Assembly: GCF_019711565.1 (NCBI RefSeq) | Contig: NZ_JAIGNN010000001.1 | Span: 124,001 to 188,000, forward strand | DNA length: 64,000 nt | Direction: 5' to 3' | Origin: Qipengyuania proteolytica | Lineage (GTDB): Bacteria; Pseudomonadota; Alphaproteobacteria; Sphingomonadales; Sphingomonadaceae | In this document: piece after piece, positions 53,195-61,958 of the stretch | How positions within the stretch are numbered: the stretch's first letter is position 1 | How the letters are laid out: every line of letters begins with the position of its first letter | Notes under the pieces: generated by a model | The model's input: the letters and a program-made list of their open reading frames with translations, nothing else | What the model was told of the DNA's origin: nothing | The model's database searches: none | Translations under genes and position numbers: made by a program

Positions 53195-53902
53195 ATGAAC
53201 AAGCTCTACCCCGATGCCGCCGCTGCCCTCGACGGGCTGCTCAAGGACGACATGCTTATCGCGAGCGGGGGTTTCGGCCTCTGCGGCATCCCCGAGAGAC
53301 TGCTTGAAGCGATCCGGGACTCGGGTGTGAAGGGCCTGACCTTCGCCAGCAACAATGCCGGGATCGACAACGAGGGCATCGGCATGCTGCTGCGCACGCG
53401 GCAGGTGAAAAAGATGATCTCGAGCTATGTCGGCGAGAACAAGGAGTTCGAGCGGCAATTTCTCTCGGGCGAGCTCGAGGTCGAGTTCTGCCCGCAGGGT
53501 ACGCTTGCCGAACGGATGCGCGCGGGCGGCGCCGGCATTCCCGGCTTCTATACCAAGACCGGCGTCGGCACGCAGGTGGCCGAGGGCAAGGAAACCAAGA
53601 CGTTCGGTGGCGAGGAATACATCCTCGAACGCGGGATCTTCGCCGACCTAGCCATCGTCAAGGCGTGGAAGGCCGACGAAACCGGCAACCTCGTGTTCCG
53701 CAAGACTGCCCGCAACTTCAACTTCCCCGCAGCGACTTGCGGCAAGGTCTGCGTGGTGGAAGTCGAAGAAATCGTGCCGACCGGCACCCTCGACCCCGAC
53801 TGCATCCATCTGCCGGGCATCTACGTCCAGCGCATGATCGTGGGCGCGCCCTACGACAGGAAGATCGAATTCGTCACCACCCGCCCGCGCGAGACCGCGT
53901 AA
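53195..53902 (+). CDS. scoA: Succinyl-CoA:3-ketoacid CoA-transferase subunit A
   Basis: 235 residues. Transfers CoA from succinyl-CoA to acetoacetate (ketone body or polyhydroxybutyrate use) with subunit B. The GGFGLCGIPERLLEAI glycine-rich loop near residue 26 and the ENKEFERQFLSGELEVEFCPQGTLAERMRAGGAGIPGFYT segment are typical of alpha-subunit CoA transferases. The partner scoB lies 1.4 kb downstream with two unrelated genes between. Confidence 0.94.
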   Translation: MNKLYPDAAAALDGLLKDDMLIASGGFGLCGIPERLLEAIRDSGVKGLTFASNNAGIDNEGIGMLLRTRQVKKMISSYVGENKEFERQFLSGELEVEFCPQGTLAERMRAGGAGIPGFYTKTGVGTQVAEGKETKTFGGEEYILERGIFADLAIVKAWKADETGNLVFRKTARNFNFPAATCGKVCVVEVEEIVPTGTLDPDCIHLPGIYVQRMIVGAPYDRKIEFVTTRPRETA

Positions 53903-53903
53903 G

Positions 53904-54356
53904 GTGGCCGCGAAGCACGCCGATCACGCAAGCATCGAGCGCACGGTCGACGCCGTCTATGCGGCGATCTCCGGCCCCGCAGGGGTCGAGCGCGACTGGG
54001 ATGCGATGCGCGCACTGTACTTGCCGCAGGCGCGCCTGACCGCGATTCGCGCCGACGGAATCGAGAGTGGGACGCTGGAGGAGTACATCGCGTCGAAGCG
54101 CGACTTCCTCGTCGCCAACGGCTTCTGCGAAGGCACGCTGGTCAACCGCATCCTGGTCTACGGCGACATCGCGCATGTCTGGTCTTCCTATTCGGGCGAC
54201 TGGACCGAGCCCGACGGCAAGAAGGGCGCAACGCGCGGCATCAACTCTTTCCAGTTGATGCGTCAGACCGACGATAGCTGGCGCGTCCTCTCGATCCTCT
54301 GGCAGGTCGAAATGCCTGGCCTGCCCCTGCCCGCCGATATGGAGACGGCTGCATGA
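53904..54356 (+). CDS. NTF2-like (SnoaL/DUF4440-type) protein
   Basis: 150 residues with the cone-shaped NTF2 fold pattern: IERTVDAVYAAISGPAGVERDWDAMRALYLPQARL, then VYGDIAHVWSSYSGDWT and the final FQLMRQTDDSWRVLSILWQVE strands. Such proteins range from isomerases to scaffolds; no catalytic residues can be named. GTG 53904 follows the scoA stop directly. Its TGA overlaps the next ATG (ATGA). Confidence 0.8.
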   Translation: MAAKHADHASIERTVDAVYAAISGPAGVERDWDAMRALYLPQARLTAIRADGIESGTLEEYIASKRDFLVANGFCEGTLVNRILVYGDIAHVWSSYSGDWTEPDGKKGATRGINSFQLMRQTDDSWRVLSILWQVEMPGLPLPADMETAA

Positions 54357-55285
54357 GAACCCTTGCCTTCACCACGCTCGCCCTGGCCCTTGCCGGATGC
54401 GCCACGGCCCAGGCGCCCGAAGTCGCCGGCACCCCGTCTGCGCCCGTTTCCCCAGGAGAACAGGCCGCGCCTGACGGCATGCGCTGGCTCTATGGTTCGG
54501 GCGAAGCGGCCGGAGCGTCGATCCAGGCATGGCGCCAGCTCGCCGACTACGCCGTTGCAGTCAGCCGGATGCGCAAGATGCCCGAATCCGTGCCCATGGG
54601 CGTGCCGGATGCCGAAGGTGGGATCGGATCGCCGTCCTGCGTTGCCGACGACGGGAAGGTGAAGCCTTTCGCCGCCGTGTTCGATGTCGACGAGACGGTC
54701 CTCCTCAACAACGGCTACGAATATTGGGCCGCCTATTCCGGCAAGCCCTTTGTCGCCGAGGAGTGGGCGCAGTGGGCCAACGGCGGTGCCGGCATCGCCG
54801 CGCCGGTTCCGGGTGCGGTCACCGGCCTGCGCCGCCTCCGCGAGGCCGGCATCACGGTGGTCTTCAACACCAATCGCAATACCGAGAATGCCGCCGGAAC
54901 CGCTGCTGCGATCGAGGCGGTCGGCGCAGGGCCGGCAATCCATCTCGACAATCTGTTCCTGCGCGGAGACGATGCCATGGGTGGCCGCAAGGATGGTCGC
55001 CGCTCCATGATTGCCGAGCGCTATTGCGTGATCGTACTGGCGGGCGACAATCTCGGCGACTTTGCCGATGTCTTCAACGCCAATGAAGACGCAATCCAGG
55101 CCCGCCGCGCCATGGTCGCACGCGGTGAATACGCACAGTTGTGGGGCAATGGCTGGTTCCTCATTCCGAACCCCGTCTACGGCGCGTGGCAGAAGGGCAA
55201 ACTGGACGAGGTCTTTCCGCCGGAAGCGCGCTGGATGCCCTCCGATGCGACCGATGCACCGAACACGATGAACGAGAGCGAATGA
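54353..55285 (+). CDS. Lipoprotein acid phosphatase, class C/e(P4)-like HAD family
   Basis: 310 residues. Lipobox LAGC (Cys16) after a short signal peptide. HAD-type catalytic DxDxT in [19 protein letters not shown] (Asp at about residue 119 and 121), the [11 protein letters not shown] motif II, and the [12 protein letters not shown] motif with acidic metal ligands near 235. Members dephosphorylate nucleotides such as NMN at the outer membrane (H. influenzae e(P4)). Coupled to the NTF2-like gene (ATGA) and to scoB (ATGA), so it sits inside the sco operon. Confidence 0.88.
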   Translation: MRTLAFTTLALALAGCATAQAPEVAGTPSAPVSPGEQAAPDGMRWLYGSGEAAGASIQAWRQLADYAVAVSRMRKMPESVPMGVPDAEGGIGSPSCVADDGKVKPFAAVFDVDETVLLNNGYEYWAAYSGKPFVAEEWAQWANGGAGIAAPVPGAVTGLRRLREAGITVVFNTNRNTENAAGTAAAIEAVGAGPAIHLDNLFLRGDDAMGGRKDGRRSMIAERYCVIVLAGDNLGDFADVFNANEDAIQARRAMVARGEYAQLWGNGWFLIPNPVYGAWQKGKLDEVFPPEARWMPSDATDAPNTMNESE

Positions 55286-55944
55286 CGATGAACGACACCG
55301 CAGAAAAGATCGGCTGGGACCGCAACCAGATGGCCGCCCGCGCGGCCAAGGAGCTGGAAGACGGTTACTACGTCAATCTCGGTATCGGCATCCCCACGCT
55401 GGTCGCCAATCACATTCCCGAAGGCATGCATGTGACGCTGCAGAGCGAGAACGGCATGCTGGGCATCGGCCCCTTCCCTTATGAAGGCGAGGAAGACGCG
55501 GACCTCATCAACGCGGGCAAGCAGACCATCAGCGAACTGCCGCACAGCGCCTATTTCGACAGCGCGGCGAGCTTCGCCATGATCCGTGGCGGCCATATCG
55601 ACCTGACCGTACTTGGCGCGATGGAAGTCGCCCAGAACGGGGACATCGCCAATTGGATGATTCCCGGCAAGATGATCAAGGGCATGGGCGGCGCGATGGA
55701 CCTCGTCGCCGGCGTGAAGAAGATCATCGTGGTGATGGAACACACGGCCAAGGACGGCAGCCCGAAGTTCATCCCCGAATGTACCTTGCCGCTGACCGGC
55801 AAGAACGTGGTCGACATGATCATCACCGACCTCGCCGTCTTCCAGCGGCCGGAACATGATAGCCCGTTCCGGCTGATCGAGCTCGCGCCGGGGGTGACGG
55901 CGGAGGATATCGCGGCGAAGACCACGGCGAATTACGTTTCCTAA
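55282..55944 (+). CDS. scoB: Succinyl-CoA:3-ketoacid CoA-transferase subunit B
   Basis: 220 residues. Beta-subunit with [31 protein letters not shown]: the Glu in SENG is the residue that forms the glutamyl-CoA intermediate in this family. ATG 55282 overlaps the phosphatase stop (ATGA); a second ATG six bases on is an alternative. Pairs with scoA at 53195. Confidence 0.94.
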   Translation: MTMNDTAEKIGWDRNQMAARAAKELEDGYYVNLGIGIPTLVANHIPEGMHVTLQSENGMLGIGPFPYEGEEDADLINAGKQTISELPHSAYFDSAASFAMIRGGHIDLTVLGAMEVAQNGDIANWMIPGKMIKGMGGAMDLVAGVKKIIVVMEHTAKDGSPKFIPECTLPLTGKNVVDMIITDLAVFQRPEHDSPFRLIELAPGVTAEDIAAKTTANYVS

Positions 55945-56009
55945 CGCAACGGGCCTTGCCTCCGGGCGCGGGTTTCAGCACTCTCCGGTTGGAGCAGGGA
56001 GAGCTTGAC

Positions 56010-57146
56010 ATGCCGATGAACCGCGTTTGCGAGATGACCGGGGCGGAATTTCCGCTGTTTGCCTTCAGCCACTGCCGCGATGTCGTGGCGGCGGTGAGCA
56101 AGGCGGGCGGCTTTGGCGTGCTCGGCGCGACGCGGTTCAGCCCGGACCAGTTGGAAGAGGAGCTCGCCTGGATCGACTCGCATGTCGACGGTGCGCCCTA
56201 TGGTGTCGACGTGCTCGTGCCCGAGGTGATCGACCCGCGGGTGCGCGAATTGGGCGACAACAGGAGCCGCGCGGCCGCCATCGATCCCGCCTACCAGGGC
56301 TTCGTCAACGAGGTGCTCGGCCATTACGGCATCGCGCCGGAGCCCGAAATGCCGATCCTGCGCGAGCGCATGGGCATCACCCCCGAGAACGGCCTTGCCT
56401 TGATGGAGGTCGCCTTCCGCCATCCGATCCGCCTCATCGCCAATGCGCTCGGTATCGCGCCGTCGGCGATGATCGAGGAGGGCAAGAAGCGCGGCGTGCC
56501 GGTCGCCGCGCTGGTCGGCGCCAAGGAGCACGCGATCCGGCAGGCCGAGGCGGGGGTCGACATCATCGTTGCGCAGGGCACCGAGGCGGGCGGGCATTGC
56601 GGCGAGGTGTCAACGCTGGTGCTGATCCCCGAAGTCGTCCGCGAACTCGCGCGCGCCGGTCACAAGATCCCGGTGCTTGCTGCGGGCGGAATCATGACCG
56701 GCGGTCAGATGGCCGGGATGATGGCTGCAGGCGCGCAAGGCGCGTGGACCGGATCGATCTGGCTGGCGACGCCCGAGGCAGAGACGAGCGAGGCGTTTCG
56801 CGAGAAGATGGTGGCCGCGCGCAGCCGCGACACGGTCCGCTCGCGCAGTCGTACCGGCAAGCCCGCGCGCCAGCTCAAGACCGCATGGCACGATGCGTGG
56901 GACTCCGCAGATGGCCCGGGCACGCTGCCGATGCCGCTTATGGGAATGGTGTCCGAACCCGCCTTCGCCCGGATCGAGCGCGAGGCGGCAGCCGGCAACG
57001 CAGAGGCGCGCGAGCTGGTGAGCTATTTTGTCGGCCAGGGCGTGGGCCTTGTCGAGCAGGTCAGATCGAGTCGGCAGGTGGTCCAGGATTTCCGCGAGGA
57101 GTTCATAGAAGCGGTGAGCGGCCTTGCCGGGCTACTGAACGAATAG
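56010..57146 (+). CDS. Nitronate monooxygenase (2-nitropropane dioxygenase family)
   Basis: 378 residues, FMN-dependent TIM-barrel enzyme of the NMO/enoyl-reductase-like superfamily. Glycine-rich flavin contacts GGFGVLGATRF near residue 36, AQGTEAGGHCGE near 190 and VLAAGGIMTGGQMAGMMAAGAQGAWTGS near 227. Converts alkyl nitronates to carbonyl compounds, but family substrates vary. ATG 56010 is chosen because GGGAG lies eight bases upstream; an upstream ATG would add 18 residues. It follows scoB after about 65 bases. Confidence 0.88.
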   Translation: MPMNRVCEMTGAEFPLFAFSHCRDVVAAVSKAGGFGVLGATRFSPDQLEEELAWIDSHVDGAPYGVDVLVPEVIDPRVRELGDNRSRAAAIDPAYQGFVNEVLGHYGIAPEPEMPILRERMGITPENGLALMEVAFRHPIRLIANALGIAPSAMIEEGKKRGVPVAALVGAKEHAIRQAEAGVDIIVAQGTEAGGHCGEVSTLVLIPEVVRELARAGHKIPVLAAGGIMTGGQMAGMMAAGAQGAWTGSIWLATPEAETSEAFREKMVAARSRDTVRSRSRTGKPARQLKTAWHDAWDSADGPGTLPMPLMGMVSEPAFARIEREAAAGNAEARELVSYFVGQGVGLVEQVRSSRQVVQDFREEFIEAVSGLAGLLNE

Positions 57147-57192
57147 GACCCTCGCCAGACCCGCAAAGCTGTGAGATAACCGCATCATCGGT

Positions 57193-57855
57193 TTGCACAA
57201 CGCCTTCCGGAACCGATTCCTCAATGTGCTCGGGTCGATCTACATTTACAACGAACAATGAGGCTACACCTCGCTCAATCGCGTGCTCGAAGCGGTGCGC
57301 GCCCGCTGCCCGGACGATGCCGCGTTCATCGCCGCCGTCGAGAAACACCGGGCGGACGAGGAAAAGCACTATCGCATGTTCCGTCGATGGTTCGAGTTGC
57401 GCGGGCAGATGCCGCTCAAGGTCGACCGGACCTGCGGCCATATCGATCATTTCATCGAGACGGTCTTCGGCTGCACGATCGACGAACTCGATACCCAGGC
57501 GATCGTGGCCGATGGCGATGAATTCGAGAAGCTGTGCCGTGTCATCATGATCACCGAACAACGCGGAATGGACCAGGTCGAGGTGCTGCTGAAGAATTCC
57601 CATATCCGCTCCGACAAGGCGATGAAGCGTATCTTCGAGGTCGTGGAGAAGGACGAACCGAGCCATTGGAGGCCGTATGACACATGGCTCCGCACGCATG
57701 GTCGCCGCCCGAAGCCACGCTGGCGCGAGCGCTGGACCGACTACTGGATCCATAAATCGCTGATGCTGGCAAAGCTTCCCGCGGTGTTCGTCAATCGCAA
57801 GAGTCCGCGACTGTCGAGCTGGCCAGATGAAGACCCCGACGCTTACGCCATCTGA
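57193..57855 (+). pseudogene. Di-iron ferritin-like protein gene interrupted by an in-frame TGA
   Basis: The reading frame from 57193 (TTG) runs HNAFRNRFLNVLGSIYIYNEQ, meets TGA at 57259-57261, then continues in frame to 57855 with GYTSLNRVLEAVRARCPDDAAF and a full ferritin-like body. The four-helix pattern of metal ligands is split by the stop: first Glu in YIYNE lies before it; EEKHY (ExxH), MITEQRG (Glu) and DEPSHW (ExxH) lie after. A protein starting at GTG 57283 would lack the first helix. Sequence both sides fits one family, so this looks like a nonsense mutation (for example GGA or TGG to TGA), a sequencing error, or, less likely, recoding. Confidence 0.65.
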
Positions 57856-57894
57856 CACTTGACCGCATGCCGTGGCTGGCCCAGCAGCACGCTC

Positions 57895-59070
57895 ATGTGG
57901 CTCGACAAACCTCGCAATCCGAATGCCCCGCTCGCCGGGCTCAAGGTCCTGGAACTTGCCCGCGTATTGGCGGGACCATGGGCCGGCCAGATCCTCGCGG
58001 ATCTCGGCGCGGACGTGATCAAGGTCGAGAGCCCCGAAGGCGACAACACCCGCATCTGGGGCCCGCCCTGGGTCGAGCATGGCGGGGAGCGGACCGCCGC
58101 CTATTACCACGCCTGCAATCGCGGAAAGCGCGGGATCGTGGCGGATTTCCGCGACGAGCATGACCTCGCGGGGGTCGCCGAGCTGGCAGCGAGTGCCGAT
58201 GTCGTGCTCGAGAATTTCAAGCCGGGTGCGCTCGCCAAGTTCGGGCTCGACTATGCCACGGTTGCCGCTGCGAGTCCCGCAGTCGTCTATTGCTCGATCA
58301 CGGGCTTCGGCCAGGATGGGCCACGCCGCAACGAGCCGGGCTACGACTTCGTCATCCAGGCGATGAGCGGCTTCATGGCACTGACAGGCGAGCCCGAGGG
58401 CGAGCCGATGAAGATGGGCGTCTCGATCAGCGACTTATCGACCGGGCTATGGGCCGCCAACGCCGTGCAGGCAGCCTTGCTGATGCGTCACCGCACCGGC
58501 AAGGGGCAGTGGATCGACATGAGCCTGCTCGATTGCTCGGTCGGCCTGCTGGCCAACCAGGCGATGAACTATTTCGCAAGCGGGCAAACGCCTCCGCGGA
58601 TGGGCAATGCACATGCGCAGGTGAGCGCCTATGGCGTTTTTCCGACCCAGGACGGGCCTGTCGTGCTCGCACCCGCGAACGATGCGCTGTTCCGCAAACT
58701 GCTCAAGGTGCTGGAGCGCAACGATCTCGTCGCCGACGAGCGGTTCGCGAGCAATGAGGGCCGCATCACCCATCGCGCAGAAATCGACCGGGAGATCGCG
58801 CGCTCGACGCAGGACTGGGTTCGCGCCGCCCTACTGACCGCTTGTGCCGAAGCTGGCGTGCCTGCCGGACCGATCAACGATCTCGACGAGGTCTTCGCCG
58901 ATCCGCAGGTCATCGCGCGGGGTCTGAAGATCGAGCTCGACGGCATGCCGGGCGTCCGCAGCCCCTTCCGTTTTTCCGACGCCGAGCTTGCGCTCGATGC
59001 GCCCTCGCCCGTCAAGGGCCAGCACGGGTGGAGCCGCGGCCAAGCCGCTTGGCAGCGCACGCCCCATTGA
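57895..59070 (+). CDS. CaiB/BaiF-family (class III) CoA-transferase
   Basis: 391 residues. Family III CoA transferases exchange CoA between carboxylic acids through an aspartyl thioester; the Asp is likely the one in GQWIDMSLLDC (about residue 207). The N-terminal LAGLKVLELARVLAGPWAGQILADLGADVIKVESPEGD (Rossmann part), VVLENFKPG and the GYDFVIQAMSGFMALTGEP segment are standard. Acyl substrate unknown. ATG 57895 used; an upstream TTG (57859) would add 12 residues. It starts 39 bases after the ferritin-like gene. Confidence 0.92.
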   Translation: MWLDKPRNPNAPLAGLKVLELARVLAGPWAGQILADLGADVIKVESPEGDNTRIWGPPWVEHGGERTAAYYHACNRGKRGIVADFRDEHDLAGVAELAASADVVLENFKPGALAKFGLDYATVAAASPAVVYCSITGFGQDGPRRNEPGYDFVIQAMSGFMALTGEPEGEPMKMGVSISDLSTGLWAANAVQAALLMRHRTGKGQWIDMSLLDCSVGLLANQAMNYFASGQTPPRMGNAHAQVSAYGVFPTQDGPVVLAPANDALFRKLLKVLERNDLVADERFASNEGRITHRAEIDREIARSTQDWVRAALLTACAEAGVPAGPINDLDEVFADPQVIARGLKIELDGMPGVRSPFRFSDAELALDAPSPVKGQHGWSRGQAAWQRTPH

Positions 59071-59082
59071 CCTCCGCCATTA

Positions 59083-59110
59083 ATTTCTGTAATTACAGAA
59101 ATACAGAAAC
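59083..59110. promoter_or_regulatory. Operator palindrome upstream of the GbsR-type regulator
   Basis: ATTTCTGTAA/TTACAGAAAT is a perfect 20-base palindrome (59083-59102), followed by a further half site TACAGAAA (59102-59109). It ends 12 bases before the GTG start, so binding would block expression, suggesting autorepression. Confidence 0.7.
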
Positions 59111-59121
59111 GGAGCCGAGTC

Positions 59122-59673
59122 GTGGCCGAGATCATGGACATCCCCGAAGCCCGCGCCTTCATCCTGCATTGGGGGGAGATGGGCAGCCAATGGGGCGTCA
59201 ACCGCTCGGTCGCGCAGATCCACGCGCTGCTCTATCTCAGCGACCGCCCGCGGCATGCGGAAGATATCTGCGAGAAGCTCGGCCTCGCCCGCTCGAATGT
59301 CTCGAACGGTCTCAAGGAATTGCAGTCCTACCAGATCGTCCGGCGCGTGCATGTGGAGGGCGACCGGCGCGACCATTTCACCGCCGATACCGACCTGTGG
59401 GACCTGCTCATGAAGATCACCGCCGAGCGCAAGCGGCGCGAGATCGACCCCACGATCCAGCTGCTCGGCGAGCTTGCCGAAAGCCTCGACGGTCGCGCCG
59501 ATGTGCCCGCCCATGTGAAGGAGCGCATCGGGCGGATGCATGACTTCATCGGCACGCTGGCGAACTGGTACGCCGACGTCCGCCGCCTGCCCAAGTCGAC
59601 CCTTGTCACGCTGATGAAGCTCGGCGGCAAGGTCGCTCGCCTGCTGCCGGGCGGCAGCAAGACCCCCGCCTGA
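59122..59673 (+). CDS. GbsR/MarR-family transcriptional regulator
   Basis: 183 residues. The GbsR-type winged helix is clear: GVNRSVAQIHALLYLSDRPRHAEDICEKLGLARSNVSNGLKELQSYQIVRRVHVEGDRRDHFTA (residues 25-90), followed by a helical C-terminal dimerisation part. GTG 59122 has GGAG seven bases before. An operator palindrome overlaps the promoter area (59083-59110). First of a three-gene run with two small membrane proteins, which it probably controls. Gram-positive GbsR senses choline; the ligand here is unknown. Confidence 0.88.
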   Translation: MAEIMDIPEARAFILHWGEMGSQWGVNRSVAQIHALLYLSDRPRHAEDICEKLGLARSNVSNGLKELQSYQIVRRVHVEGDRRDHFTADTDLWDLLMKITAERKRREIDPTIQLLGELAESLDGRADVPAHVKERIGRMHDFIGTLANWYADVRRLPKSTLVTLMKLGGKVARLLPGGSKTPA

Positions 59674-59698
59674 CCCGCAAGCAAAGGAAGTCCGCCTC

Positions 59699-60217
59699 AT
59701 GGACCATAAACCGCAAAACCAGATTTCTCAAATTCCAGAAACTTCAGACAAACCGTGGCTTTCCTTCTTGCGCCACTTTGTCGGGGCTTGGGGCTGGGGG
59801 ATGCTGTCCGGTCTCGCGGCACTGGTTGTCGGGACACCTTTCATTAGCCCCGCAACTTGGAATCTCTATGAGGTCGCCATGTTTACTTTCTCAATGGGGG
59901 TATTCGTCGGCATCTTCGCACTCGGTGGCATGCTGATGATCGGCCTGCCCCTCACCGTCCTCTTGCGGGCAATCGGGAAAGAAAATGCGGCCGTCTATGC
60001 GGCTCTTGGTTTCATCGCGGGCTTCCTCATCATAGCGATCATTTCGGACTTCCCGCGACACTCCAACCGAGAAGACCTGCTCTTCCTTGCAGCAGGCACA
60101 ATCGCCGGTCTTGCCGCAGCCTTGCGTTGGGGCCGCTGGCGGCAAAGCCGCTCCGCGGCACGCCACCGACCGATGCCAGAGAAACGCACCAATCCCATCC
60201 ACGACCTGATCCACTGA
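59699..60217 (+). CDS. Four-helix membrane protein of unknown function
   Basis: 172 residues with four hydrophobic segments (about 30-48, 58-86, 95-115 and 126-138), a polar N-terminus (MDHKPQNQISQIPETSDK) and a basic C-terminus. No family recognised. ATG 59699 has AAGGAAG eight bases before it. The stretch is visibly AT-richer than its neighbours and uses codons such as TTT and ATT freely, hinting at separate origin. It lies between the GbsR regulator and the next membrane-protein gene, 13 bases before the latter. Confidence 0.68.
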   Translation: MDHKPQNQISQIPETSDKPWLSFLRHFVGAWGWGMLSGLAALVVGTPFISPATWNLYEVAMFTFSMGVFVGIFALGGMLMIGLPLTVLLRAIGKENAAVYAALGFIAGFLIIAIISDFPRHSNREDLLFLAAGTIAGLAAALRWGRWRQSRSAARHRPMPEKRTNPIHDLIH

Positions 60218-60229
60218 AGGAGACCTGCA

Positions 60230-60634
60230 ATGATCGAGATTAGCTATGCCCTCTACCTGCTCCTCAGCCTCGGGCTCACGGTCTGGGTTGCCCGCACGCT
60301 GTCGAAGAACGGGATCGTGTTCCTGATCGAATGTTTCGGCCATGACGAGGTTCTCGCGCGCAGTACCAACCACTTGCTCGTGGTCGGCTTCTACCTCGTC
60401 AACCTCGGGTGGATCCTGCTGACGCTGCAGTTCGGGAGCGAGCCGCAAACGGTCGCGGACATGTTCCGCTTCCTCAGCACGAAGCTCGGGATCGTGGTGG
60501 TCGTGCTGGGCGCCATGCACTTCTTCAACATGAACGCCATCGCCAAGTTCGGTCGCAAGGTCGGCCAGTGGCTGCGCGAGGACAGCTTCGGCAATCCTGT
60601 CGAGCCGAAGGCGGAGGGCGTCGTGCTGCGCTGA
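60230..60634 (+). CDS. Three-helix integral membrane protein, GbsR-associated
   Basis: 134 residues with hydrophobic segments at about 4-24, 46-68 and 84-104 and a basic, Arg-rich ending (FGRKVGQWLRED). I recognise it only as a type often found behind a GbsR/MarR-type regulator and a further membrane gene. AAGGAGA lies before the ATG. Followed by a bidirectional terminator shared with metK. Confidence 0.75.
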   Translation: MIEISYALYLLLSLGLTVWVARTLSKNGIVFLIECFGHDEVLARSTNHLLVVGFYLVNLGWILLTLQFGSEPQTVADMFRFLSTKLGIVVVVLGAMHFFNMNAIAKFGRKVGQWLREDSFGNPVEPKAEGVVLR

Positions 60635-60652
60635 ACCGCCGGCCTGAAGGAG

Positions 60653-60683
60653 AAAGGGCGGCTCCCGCGAGCCGCCCTTTTCG
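60653..60683. terminator. Bidirectional terminator between membrane-protein gene and metK
   Basis: Perfect 11-bp stem AAAGGGCGGCT/AGCCGCCCTTT (60653-60663, 60670-60680) and a six-base loop, with T-run in both directions (TTTTCG on plus, TTTCTCC on minus). The outer part matches the rplL and 44645 terminators. Confidence 0.87.
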
Positions 60684-60685
60684 TG

Positions 60686-61924
60686 TCAGCCGATGGCGGC
60701 CTTGAGGTCGTCCACCAGATCGGTGCGCTCCCACGGGAAGCGGTCTTCATCCGCCTTGCGCCCGAAGTGCCCGTAAGCCGCGCTGATCCGGTAGATCGGT
60801 TTGTTGAGCCCCAGATGCATGCGAATCCCGCGCGGGGTCAGTCCCCCGAGTTTCTCGATCGAGGCGATCGCATCCTCGAGGCCTTCGTCGGTCACCCCCT
60901 CTGCGCCCGTGCCGTGCGTATCGACATAGAGCGAGAGCGGCTTCGACACGCCGATGGCATAGCTCAGCTGGATCGTGCAGCGCTTGGCCAGCCCCGCCGC
61001 GACGATGTTCTTCGCGAGGTAACGCGTGATGTAGGCCGCCGAGCGGTCGACCTTCGTCGGGTCCTTCCCGCTGAACGCGCCGCCGCCATGCGGCGCCGCC
61101 CCGCCATAGGTGTCGACAATGATCTTGCGACCCGTCAGGCCCGCATCGCCGTCCGGGCCGCCGATCTCGAAGGCGCCGGTCGGATTGATGTGCCATTCGG
61201 TCTGATCGGTGATCCAGCCGTCGGGCAGGATGTCCGTGACGACACCCTTAACATAGGCCTTGAGTTCGGCTTCTTTCTCGCCCTGGTGATAGCCCTTGGC
61301 ATGCTGGGTCGAGACGACGACGGCCGTGCATTCGACCGGCCGCCCGTTCTCGTAGCGCAGGGTCAGCTGGCTCTTGGCATCGGGTTCGAGAAAGGGGGCG
61401 GCGCCGCTCTTGCGATCGGCCGCGAGGCGTTCGAGGATCTTGTGGCTGTAGTCGAGCGTCGCAGGCATCAGGTCGGGCGTTTCGTCGCAGGCGAAACCGA
61501 ACATGATGCCTTGGTCGCCCGCGCCTTCGTCCTTGTTTCCGCTCGCATCGACGCCCTGTGCAATCTCGGACGACTGGCCGTGGAGGTGATTTTCGAACGT
61601 CAGCGTCTTCCAGTGGAACCCCGCCTGCTCGTAGCCGATCTCTCGCACGGTCCGGCGAACGGCCTTCTCGATCTCTTCCTTGGCGCCTGGAGCCCAGCCG
61701 CCGTTCTCGGCCCAGTCTGGGTTCTTGGCATCGTACATCGGCGCGCAGCGAATCTCGCCCGACAGGATGACGCGCTGCGTCGTCGTCATGGTCTCGCAGG
61801 CAACGCGCGCCTCAGGGTCCTTGGCCAGCATCAGGTCGACAATCGCATCCGAAATCTGGTCCGAAACCTTGTCGGGATGGCCTTCCGAAACGCTTTCGGA
61901 GGTGAAGAGGTAATTGGTGCGCAT
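60686..61924 (-). CDS. metK: S-adenosylmethionine synthase
   Basis: 412 residues, makes SAM from methionine and [23 protein letters not shown] at the start and [12 protein letters not shown] near residue 135 are the two signature motifs; [19 protein letters not shown] near 285 is the C-terminal signature. The gene begins 30 bases after the end of lnt, likely co-transcribed with it but with its own operator-like palindrome at 61943-61958. No SAM riboswitch fits in this gap. Confidence 0.98.
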   Translation of the reverse strand: MRTNYLFTSESVSEGHPDKVSDQISDAIVDLMLAKDPEARVACETMTTTQRVILSGEIRCAPMYDAKNPDWAENGGWAPGAKEEIEKAVRRTVREIGYEQAGFHWKTLTFENHLHGQSSEIAQGVDASGNKDEGAGDQGIMFGFACDETPDLMPATLDYSHKILERLAADRKSGAAPFLEPDAKSQLTLRYENGRPVECTAVVVSTQHAKGYHQGEKEAELKAYVKGVVTDILPDGWITDQTEWHINPTGAFEIGGPDGDAGLTGRKIIVDTYGGAAPHGGGAFSGKDPTKVDRSAAYITRYLAKNIVAAGLAKRCTIQLSYAIGVSKPLSLYVDTHGTGAEGVTDEGLEDAIASIEKLGGLTPRGIRMHLGLNKPIYRISAAYGHFGRKADEDRFPWERTDLVDDLKAAIG

Positions 61925-61942
61925 ACCGCCGAATATCCCGAT

Positions 61943-61958
61943 ATAAAGATGTCTTTAT
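61943..61958. promoter_or_regulatory. Operator-like palindrome before metK
   Basis: ATAAAGA-TG-TCTTTAT, a perfect 7-bp inverted repeat 19-34 bases upstream of the metK ATG and overlapping the lnt stop codon. Its form resembles the ArsR-type SahR/SamR sites that control methionine-cycle genes in proteobacteria; that link is from memory and inference. Confidence 0.6.

Noticed and set aside
57259-57290. Selenocysteine insertion at the TGA of the ferritin-like gene
   Set aside because: Only a 4-bp GAGG/CCTC pairing follows the TGA; no bacterial SECIS-type stem-loop is evident, and no Sec homologs of this family are known to me.
59724-59741. Second GbsR operator within the downstream gene
   Set aside because: About 14 of 18 positions match, but it lies inside coding sequence in an AT-richer stretch and is not palindromic enough to call as a feature.
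61925-61954. SAM riboswitch before metK
   Set aside because: Only 30 bases separate lnt and metK, too short for any known SAM riboswitch; the palindrome looks like a protein site.
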